Origin: Candidatus Omnitrophota bacterium
GTDB taxonomy: Bacteria; Omnitrophota; Gorgyraeia; Zapsychrales; Zapsychraceae
Reading direction: 5' to 3'
DNA: 41,266 nt
Assembly (NCBI GenBank): GCA_028280285.1
Contig: JANQMA010000028.1
Location: 1 to 41,266 of the forward strand
The position numbers and the translations under genes are program-made. The notes under the pieces are model-generated. The model worked only from the letters and a program-made list of their open reading frames with translations. It was not told the origin of the DNA and made no database searches. Numbering within the stretch: the first letter of the stretch is position 1; the number at the start of each line of letters is the position of its first letter. Positions 30,701-35,400 of this stretch are shown piece after piece.

Positions 30701-30864
30701 ACATTTAGATCACTCCCGCCGACACTTAGGGAAGATCCGACCGGGATGGTCAACCCTTGGGAGCCAACATGCGTTGGACAGCTAACAATAAAAGCTGTCA
30801 GCAAAATGGCGGCCAAGCATCGGCTTGGAATAATCTTCGCTAATTGTAAAAGTAGTTTACTCAT
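21769..30864 (-). CDS. Giant modular outer-membrane protein: beta-repeat passenger plus barrel
   Basis: This 3031-aa protein has an N-terminal signal peptide. Residues 40-970 are beta-helix-like repeats with two DGDxxxDWxTAxNWxxGxxP modules (about 286 and 626). Next come a bacterial Ig-like domain (about 980, TVDRTPTIIGTADPGDAI), a carboxypeptidase-regulatory-like part, and a DUF11 domain (about 1266). An SdrD-B-like domain follows (about 1406, GKVFYDQNENGIQDAP), then a FlgD-like motif (DPVFWDGRNNDGEYVDPDKK, about 1590). Residues 1800-2910 are alternating amphipathic strands of barrel type. A helical TPR-like tail ends the protein (YYKNGQYEKARKILEKI). It probably displays the passenger outside from an outer-membrane barrel. 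No Shine-Dalgarno site is visible, and only 40 bp separate it from the upstream transposase. The whole architecture is not one I recognise. Confidence 0.85.
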   Translation of the reverse strand: MSKLLLQLAKIIPSRCLAAILLTAFIVSCPTHVGSQGLTIPVGSSLSVGGSDLNVPGFVTIAGTLSATTGSVSLTGDWTNSSGVFMAGSSTVIFSGTGTQNINTGGIGSGKLFFNFSHSGTGDAILTTTQMNIDNNFTSTAGTFNTGGFNITVAGDWSNTNSTFTHGSATVTFDGTTQSINGNTTFWNWTKIATATDTLTFDNSGEQIIQNMLTLRGASAGQLLALVSDSPGDQWNITLQAGGFQDLEWLDVTDSDANNGLTLVGRNSVGLAQNNINWSFGAATLTWDGDTSADWETASNWDLGFVPQSIDSVVIADVTTQPDLTTVTATFVTVVDMTINAGASISLSGKNLHINGILSSNGTIFLNGSENVTIVTPDTDSGAFYFGDADAVVENPTIPDLNYFDVVISDANGEDTYATPGNLSIFGELSLTNATFDISTGTDTITVSSTINLSGGDLLATNGDIDLNGDLILTAGTLTAPTTSETFTISGDFTHSTGGTFTNSSGTVTFDGTMQNIFGNRNTTFYGFNKTATATDTMRFTTSAEQTITNSLTINGVSAARSLTLLSNVGGTQFDITLTTGGLQDLEFLIVGDSDASGGLPLIARTSSESPTSSTANWFFNSGTFTWEGDVDQDWDTALNWNVGLLPIPGDSVIVPVVATVYPVLASAVDVDDLSVASTATVTLAGFGLEVDDVFSLDGSIRLIGSETVTIPNMDEDSGTFAYIGNTDATADARSIVDIASTAGSIDYYNLLINDTGSTPDNFTTNGDLVVANDLTLLNGVLNISTNGDALTVTNTLLINGGTLTATSGSIDANGDVTTSAGTLTAPNSSNTFNVAGNWTLGGSATFTHSSGTVIFDVSNSVTLTGNTTFYNFTTTTGGKTFSFTAGSTQVIDTGGTLTANGEASNNITMQSTSSGSDWTWEIPDANQGLNNLIVSDGEVETTSTNNFDIFCFGCTDGTGNDNTDPASTPQWVFSSLAINVPQENKTVDRTPTIIGTADPGDAITVQANAHVIGTATADSAGNWRFEVAGSDQLTIGSTSLTAFVSGVGNTPTPINVVSAPTTSQQPTITSHTENERVLGATPTIAGASLASSSAEILASDADGNLLLTTVGTGTSTAGGIYSIALTIPLPKGTNSISVTVDGVASDILDILLVDPFGVVFDSSSNLPIEGAEVSIFTSGGTLAVAGVHLHATDVNPLTTGSDGVYSFLTVSGDYTIDVTAAGFTYPSSKTTFPSDRTIVNGSKGELFTVASTVIEMDHPMDENASLLRLEKSANKKEVKIGEVVTYTITIENLNTENSIGDFRVWDTIPPGFKYIDDRVILDGVPIDDPTGRRPVGFDPGTMGPGQTKTLKYQLVVGSGVTFGDYRNTAVARLDDDSSIISNTASETVEVVMDPLFDLGTIIGKVFYDQNENGIQDAPVYDFLKAETITEDPISNARIVMEDGTIITADANGLFSVPGITPGRHLFRIDERSLPKDSYLTTPKVVVVDVTQGSTYKVNFGVHVDYEVFTSVDNQFFAKQIGFNQDTSKPTPRLNADYFGDGAVVYNRIFIDPIEFRFFTNYGTFVDQWRLEIFEELTKKTMKTFEGTNLNIYDPVFWDGRNNDGEYVDPDKKYQYIFTVYAGHKYDETKAKDIALRLIEDEEEYDQYMEERKEKIEREGYKDWIIAQNKINNLGIQTIFVEGETITVDQKDESLYSIQILQDNNLVSEIPVVYHHGLTAREIIETGQIQETEAEPIDIILPRGDYEIMVQTARDVPQARESYESITIDVDRSIGGIEATQEEVVYAQAPSKQYKKQVRIGEDYLFFVGMGDIKAGYNFVQGNIEPVINEDRFTSGFYRDGQVSYYLKGKIKGKYLITSSFDSDRERKQLFRNLDEDTYYPVYGDQSEVDYDATDTQGNLYLMMEWDKSSVQWSNYSVGFEDTEFARYTRSLYGGKINFESVGTTEFGEAKTKIVAFRARAQQKNAHNEFLATGGSLYYLRHKKIVEGSDSIKIEVRDKITGLVISSKEMVEGADYEMDYEQGRMLFWKPIQTIVQAYSIINDDLLDGNLVYVVADYEYEVLDKIDEATYGARVRQALGDNVIVGGTVVEESQEGGQYRMQGIDLTIQPNQNTKIVAEYAMTEDEEEGVFISTDGGLSFTEINTEGDARGAAYSIKGDTRLFDKLAVKAGYRWVGNDFSSSATTAQQGKEITNIEAIYDPTDSTRITVRHDIQALIDDGNLQSQAQVGASKSTTSLIQMVHEARRLKLTAEYQRTEVENKKSEFDTANNTETNTVAVRADYKLSDKVDVSLRQQITIDGEDNDQTTIGVVAKPTDKITVKGEKTIGESGFMGDLDVRVDTEGPISFVGGYKLHRDKDGTITQDQSGDATAGVVMKVTESTEVKTEFGLEGVFEEDPRRVVKLGTASALGDKNKIETELALRDGGGSQSTALGLKGVRAIDENNRVEGEAVLSSDQGHQQSAYAMRGISKIDENTQMETELILDGPEDNRQRTMTFGGTKQVDENTKTTSKFALKESPLDGRESNFTVGTNRKINEELAFASSRIFGTKEDGTTTNETAYSLIQNKDGQRLEGKYGQKSSDGIEDEVGKESTFSLIREREGQKLEGTLTRKDARDDQEISKSNIFGLSGDFGDKWALEGNIEQSNVQNLDGSETDRNVVSVAAGYVNKDDITGEELKASSKFEIRMDRGDTDKRQVLAYNAIEGKVNRDLTLSGKAEISETRNLDTDEVEAQHREFSLGAAYRPIMNDRLNFLAQYTYQEDLSPSSQEDIEDIEEVRAHVLSADVIFDLTEKWQIAEKFAYRISEEKVTGFDFTETHTWLMIQRLTYNVDKDWAVTGELRMLGVEEAEDYKAGGLFEVVRNVGDYTQLGLGYNFTDFTDDLTDLDYSTHGPFIRMTGKLYDRTPEELERSRQAWIDEKVRRWATAIVYEQLEQEDSEILIALNENIRMAQYAEDKGDLEEARKIYKDVVIAAEMMFAEASQYIRARIGKEEELKQMKVIADQYYKNGQYEKARKILEKIVEEAEKVMLEYNN
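23240..23660 (-). repeat. Internal beta-hairpin repeats in the barrel region
   Basis: Within the 3031-aa protein at least four consecutive units of about 35-38 residues share the pattern K.IDEN..xETEL.L followed by a charged turn and a return strand. Examples are RAIDENNRVEGEAVL, SKIDENTQMETELIL and KQVDENTKTTSKFAL. This suggests the barrel grew by duplication of hairpins. Confidence 0.7.
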
Positions 30865-30904
30865 TTTATTAATTTACGGTTACGGTGTCGATGCTCGTTA
30901 CGTA

Positions 30905-31528
30905 TCATTTAAATCTCCTTTTAAACTCCCGGTCGCCTAAGATGCCGGCTCTGCGTTCAAGCAAATTCAAGTCTTCGGTCTGTAAATTATTCACAAGCGC
31001 CTTGTACACCATCTGACGCTCTTTACTCGTTGATCCAAGTTCCCGGTAAATCGTGTGCTCATCTAAATTGATTCCGTTGCTTTGCCCCAGGGCCAGCACA
31101 TGATAGCCGCTCCACTTATAATCCTCGGGCGCGTCTACCTTCCGGGCGGCCACCGGATCGAAATCGATAGCGCGTGAGCAGGCCATAAAATACTTATCTT
31201 CCTGAATCACAAAGCTTTTGTAACGCCCCTGGAAGACATGGCCTGTGCGGTTGTATTTTTTGTTGAAATATTTGGCGTAATTTTTTTGCACCATCTCCAT
31301 GGCGCGGGCAAGATTACCATCCTCCTTCGGCTCGACTAAGAGGTGAATATGGTGATCGAGTAAGACGTAATTGTAGATATATAAAGGAAATACAGATCGG
31401 GCTTCGTTGAGGAGCGCAATGTATTGCGCGCAATCCTCATTGGATGGGAAAAGCACAAGTTGATCGTTGGCACGGCAGACAATATGCTGCACATACCCCG
31501 CTTGCTGTACGCGTTGAGGCCTCGGCAT
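30905..31528 (-). CDS. REP-associated (Y1/HUH) tyrosine transposase, RAYT 1
   Basis: This 207-aa protein is a Y1-transposase family member. The start MPRPQRVQQAGYVQHIVCRA corresponds to the usual MPRxxR...YHVxxRG opening. The HUH metal motif is HHIHLL (H60 and H62), where relatives often have PNHVHLL. MVQKNYAKYFNKKYNRTGHV holds the probable catalytic Tyr (Y84 is the best candidate), followed by FQGRYKS. These enzymes cut and rejoin single-stranded DNA at palindromic REP-type elements. The coding frame is intact. It lies 40 bp ahead of the 3031-aa gene. A 25-bp-periodic repeat array lies 38-150 bp upstream of its start. It belongs to a different subgroup from the second RAYT. Confidence 0.9.
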   Translation of the reverse strand: MPRPQRVQQAGYVQHIVCRANDQLVLFPSNEDCAQYIALLNEARSVFPLYIYNYVLLDHHIHLLVEPKEDGNLARAMEMVQKNYAKYFNKKYNRTGHVFQGRYKSFVIQEDKYFMACSRAIDFDPVAARKVDAPEDYKWSGYHVLALGQSNGINLDEHTIYRELGSTSKERQMVYKALVNNLQTEDLNLLERRAGILGDREFKRRFK

Positions 31529-31565
31529 GGTTGAATGATATCAAGGTGGCACCTCAATGTCAAGA

Positions 31566-31690
31566 AGAACCTAGTTCTTTTTTAATTATAAGTACCCGGA
31601 ACTATAATTAATATATAGTAGCTGGTTTTTTCATTATTTTTAGTACCTGGTTTTTATTATATAATAAGTACCTGGTACTTATATAAATAA
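31566..31690. repeat. Five-unit 25-bp-periodic AGTACCTGGT array
   Basis: AGTACCTGGT-like decamers begin at 31,566 (AGAACCTAGT), 31,591 (AGTACCCGGA), 31,617 (AGTAGCTGGT), 31,642 (AGTACCTGGT) and 31,667 (AGTACCTGGT). The spacings are 25, 26, 25 and 25 bp, with AT-rich spacers. The last unit extends to the palindrome TAAGTACCtGGTACTTA, and the first is itself a palindrome (AAGAACctaGTTCTT). The array lies just upstream of RAYT 1, so it may be its regulatory or recognition region. It makes up much of the 346-bp gap between the two RAYT genes. Confidence 0.75.
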
Positions 31691-31752
31691 AAGAGCCATG
31701 TTAATAAATGTTATTATATCCGACAATTAGGCGCCGGTAAATTATTCGAAAA

Positions 31753-31780
31753 TTAGGGCGGGGATAAACCCCGCCCCTAC
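31753..31780 (-). repeat. REP element upstream of RAYT 2
   Basis: A perfect palindrome GGGCGGGG ATAA/A CCCCGCCC has CTAC at its right end (GTAG on the minus strand). The loop (ATAAA) differs from the other copies, but the GTAG foot and G-run are the same. Confidence 0.82.
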
Positions 31781-31795
31781 GCGAGCGACCCCTAC
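31781..31795 (-). repeat. Half REP abutting a full REP
   Basis: GCGAGCGACCCCTAC is the GTAG-side half of a REP. It is cut at its centre exactly where the full REP at 31,753-31,780 begins, so on the minus strand a half unit is followed directly by GTAG of the next unit. Confidence 0.65.
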
Positions 31796-31865
31796 ATTAT
31801 TTCTATTGCGATTTTTCCATATATTCGTACAATGAGATATATCTATTCCCCCATGCCCCAACCAT

Positions 31866-31870
31866 GGAGG
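31866..31870 (+). promoter_or_regulatory. Ribosome-binding site of RAYT 2
   Basis: GGAGG lies 4 bp before the ATG at 31,875. It settles the start in favour of this ATG over the longer overlapping plus-strand ORF at 31,832, which is in another frame. Confidence 0.75.
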
Positions 31871-31874
31871 AATA

Positions 31875-32459
31875 ATGAAAAAATTCTACACACGCAAGAA
31901 TTTGCGCCTACCTGCATACAATTACACATCACCTGGATATTATTTCGTCACCATTTGTACGCACAAACAAAAACGATTGTTGGGACAAATAATCCATACG
32001 GAGGGCGGCTCACGAGCCGCCCCTACGGTTAAAGGATCAAGTTATAACCAAAATACGAATAAAAATATCGTAGGGGGCGTTCGTGAACGCCCCTCCAGAA
32101 TGTGTTTAAATCAGATTGGTAAAATCGCACAAGAATCATGGTTATGGTTAGAACAACAATACGATCATGTATCATTGGATTGGTTTGTTATCATGCCTAA
32201 CCATATTCATGGAATAATTATTATTAAGGAGGGCGGCTCGCGAGCCGCCCCTACGAAACCATTAGGCCAATTAATCGGCGCATTCAAAACGATTTCAACC
32301 AAACAAATAAACATATTACGCAATACACCAGGAACAAAAATATGGCAACGCAATTATTACGAACATGTGATACGGAATGAAGAATCTTTGCAAAAAATAC
32401 GCGAATATATCGTCAATAATCCCCAAAAATGGCATATGGATGAATATTGTCGAAATTAA
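31875..32459 (+). CDS. REP-associated tyrosine transposase, RAYT 2, with three REPs inside its ORF
   Basis: This 194-aa protein is the only plus-strand gene. It matches the other RAYT subgroup: RLPAYNYTSPGYYFVTICTH near the N-terminus, MPNHIHGIIII (HUH, H110 and H112), then GQLIGAFKTIST and the C-terminal WQRNYYEHVIRNEE and YIVNNPQKW motifs. The catalytic Tyr could not be placed with confidence. Three 27-nt REP palindromes sit inside the frame and add EGGSRAAPT (residues 43-51), VGGVRERPS and a second EGGSRAAPT. None introduces a stop or frameshift. Whether the protein is still active with these inserts is open. Its stop overlaps the stop of the LamG giant on the other strand by 2-4 bases. 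Confidence 0.9.
   Translation: MKKFYTRKNLRLPAYNYTSPGYYFVTICTHKQKRLLGQIIHTEGGSRAAPTVKGSSYNQNTNKNIVGGVRERPSRMCLNQIGKIAQESWLWLEQQYDHVSLDWFVIMPNHIHGIIIIKEGGSRAAPTKPLGQLIGAFKTISTKQINILRNTPGTKIWQRNYYEHVIRNEESLQKIREYIVNNPQKWHMDEYCRN
32001..32027 (-). repeat. In-frame REP copy 1 inside RAYT 2
   Basis: A 27-nt unit has perfect arms GGGCGGCTC / GAGCCGCCC and CTAC at the right, so GTAG is on the minus strand. It starts exactly on a codon boundary and encodes EGGSRAAPT. Confidence 0.9.
32070..32096 (+). repeat. In-frame REP copy 2 inside RAYT 2 (opposite orientation)
   Basis: A 27-nt unit begins GTAG and has perfect arms GGGGCGTTC / GAACGCCCC. It is inverted relative to copies 1 and 3, yet it is in the same codon phase and open, encoding VGGVRERPS. 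Confidence 0.9.
32229..32255 (-). repeat. In-frame REP copy 3 inside RAYT 2
   Basis: It is almost identical to copy 1 (one base differs at the centre, GC for AC) and again encodes EGGSRAAPT. It lies directly after the HUH segment MPNHIHGIIII, a site where related proteins carry a variable loop. Confidence 0.9.
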
Positions 32460-35400
32460 AACGGATATCTTCCAAACTCGCTCTGATAAGAGAAGCCCCA
32501 GCCGGAATTGTTGCCGGAGTCTTTGACGTTGAGTTTGTTCTTAATGGTCTCGCCGGACGTCGCATTGGAATCCTGCACATCAATGAAATTCACATCAAAC
32601 CCTTCCCGTCCACTCTGATTGGAATTGAAGAGATATCTATTGCCTGAGGAAGTTGAGCGCAGTTGCAATAACTTACCCGCCGTTCCCTTAAGCGTCATAG
32701 TTCCTGTAAAGGATATTGTATCACTCACACCAAAGTACATTGTGTCGGTCACCGTCGGGGTTTTGCTAAACATATAGAATGTCTCACTACCGATCACACC
32801 CTGCGCGGTTCCGTCAAAGACCACCTTGCCTGTTCTCTCCATAAACACCGCGCCGGTGTTAAACCACGTGCCGCCTATATTAATTTGATATTCACTGCCG
32901 GAAATATCCATCGTCCCTTCGGCCAAAATCAAATCACCGTCGACATCAAGCGCCGCCGCCAACGTCTGATTAGTTTCATTACCTGTCACAACCTCAGCCT
33001 GCGCCAGCGCACGGACCTCATCAGCCGACAACACCCGATTATAAACACGCACATCATCAAGAATGGCATTAAGCGCATCGACTCTATCCGCAATAACAAA
33101 TGTCTCATCATTGCCTGTATCTTCTACAGGCTTCCCATTAGCATCAGACCCATTACCAAAACTAAAAGTATTTAAAACGCCATCTTTATAGATAAATGTA
33201 CTGTCACTCTCATCAGGTTTGCCATTCCAAATAACAACAAAGTGCGCCCACTCATCGGCCGTAACGATACTATTAAAACGATTATTAATATCTGTCGTTC
33301 CATCATAGTTAATATTAACTGTGATTCTTCCGGACGTGTTAGTGGTCACATTCCAAAGATAATCACTGCCGAGGCCATTTTCAACAATCGTGGCACTTGC
33401 AAAACTATAATCCTTCATCCAGAAGGATAAAGAAAAACCATCCCGAAGGTCAAGCTCCCGGGCCACTCCAATATCCACATGATCGGCGGCCCCATCAAAA
33501 TTGAAACTACCATTATTGGTAAAACCAATAGGTTGATAACCGGTACTTGTTTGCGGAGCACCATTGATTGTTCCGTGATTGCCATAGCCGGAGGAATCAT
33601 CCGGCGTGGAATCACTTGTCGAATCAAGCTTCCAATATCCGACAAGCCCGTCACCAATAATCAAATCATTAAATGTCGTTGAGCTGGCATTGAGTGTACG
33701 GTCAGTCGAAGATGTCAGAAGCACTTGCCCTGAGTTATGTGTAAACGTTCCGCCGGTGTGCGTCCAGTTGCCGGTGACGCGCAGCTGTTCTTCCGGCGCC
33801 GTGAAGGTTGCCCCGGCATCATTTAACGTAAACGCCCCATCGATCACAAACGTTGAATCGGTGCCTTCAAAGACAACATTCGCGGTTGACATTGCAAAGT
33901 CGCCGGTGAATTTGACGGTATCAATAAAATCACTATGCGTTAAGGTTCCATCGGTGAAGGTAAATGTTGACGCTTCAAAATTATCCGCGAGTGACCACGT
34001 CCCACCGGTACCGCCATCATCGATCACAACGGTGTTAAATGTATTCGAACCGGAGAAGATATCATGCGTCCCCGAACCGGTTGAGTCAAACGTCACGGTT
34101 GCCCCGCTTGATTTAAATACCCCGCCGTAGTTGAGCCATGAACCGCCGACTGTAATTGCATTACCCGCGGCATCCAGCGTCCCGGAACCTATAATCAGAT
34201 CATCATCGACATCAAGCCCATCACTGAGCGTCACAACACCTTTAGTCGATTGCGGCTGAAAACCGTTAGCGAGTCTTGTAATTTCTACAGACGACAACGC
34301 ACGATTGTAAACACGCACATCATCAATCAAACCATCCCACGTTTTAGTTCCAATTGGTAAATTACCAATTGTAATAGAACCATCGGCATCACTTTCAACA
34401 TTTCCGGTTCCATTGGTTGTTGTTTGATAACTTGCTTCTTCCCCGTTTATATATATTCTCGCATTAGCAGCCGACGCAGAACCATCCCAACTTAGAGCGA
34501 TATGCTGCCAAATACCTAAATCAATCGAGTTGTCATCCGTAGTATGGGTTAGATCAACTCCTGAAAACGGTCTTAAGAATACGAATGCGTTAGTACTGCT
34601 GAATCGGAACACCCACCTAACAGAACCACCACTTGTGGCTTTACTCATTAAAACTCCCTGCGATGTTTCACCCATTGAATCCGGATGAATCCATGCGCTT
34701 ATAGTCATTGGACCAAGCTCATCAACAACCGCACTTGAATTAGCATCAACATAGTCATTAGAACCGTCAAACTTAAGCGCTCGCGTGTTTTCGAAATTTA
34801 AATTATTATGGGCGAAAGAAATCGTTGGTGAGTTTTCATGGACTCCATCATTATCATACCCAGATGAATCAATCGCGACAGAACCTCCCGTTTCATCAAA
34901 TTTCCAATACCCAACTAAGCCATCGGCGATCGCCAAGTCATTAAACGTCTCACCACCCGATGTAAGCGTTGCGGTTGTGGTTGTTGTCATGATCACTGTA
35001 CCGGTTGACGTGAACGTCGCACCCAACGTAACCGAGCCACCCACAATTGTATTTTCTCCACTATCAACATACGTTCCTGATGTGAATGTAAAATTACCCG
35101 TCGATCCGGTCGTTGACGATAGCGTAAGTGTTCCTTGCAATGTTAATGTTCCGGTAAATGATCCACTGGCATCCAGCTCCCCAATCTTAAGATGGGAATT
35201 AGCAATCGTGACAATGCTGTCTGATGTCGAATCAATCGTTGCTGTGTGATCAGGCGTACCCGGATATCCGCTCGCCCCGGTCCAGTTGCCGGAATCATTC
35301 CAGGTCGCACCATCCGACAGACCAGTCCAGACAAAGAGCGTAGTTGAGAAGACCCAGTTAAAGTTATTGCCCGCATCCGTACATCCAGACAAACAGCTCA

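Noticed and set aside
30750-30800. Lipobox (IVSC) making the 3031-aa protein a lipoprotein
   Set aside because: The motif fits loosely, but a lipid anchor at the N-terminus is hard to combine with a C-terminal barrel. A plain signal peptide is as likely, so it was not called.
31336-31563. Minus-strand ORF at 31,336-31,563 as a gene
   Set aside because: It overlaps the N-terminal part of RAYT 1 in another frame and has no recognisable domain.
31566-31690. CRISPR array
   Set aside because: The repeats are about 10 bp, degenerate, with AT-rich spacers of about 15 bp, and no cas gene is present.
33606-34130. Long plus-strand ORFs over the giant genes (also 978-1511, 28286-28621, 34785-35249)
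   Set aside because: They mirror the repetitive codons of the real minus-strand genes, are low in complexity (P/S/V-rich or L/I-rich), recur with each repeat copy, and lack ribosome sites.
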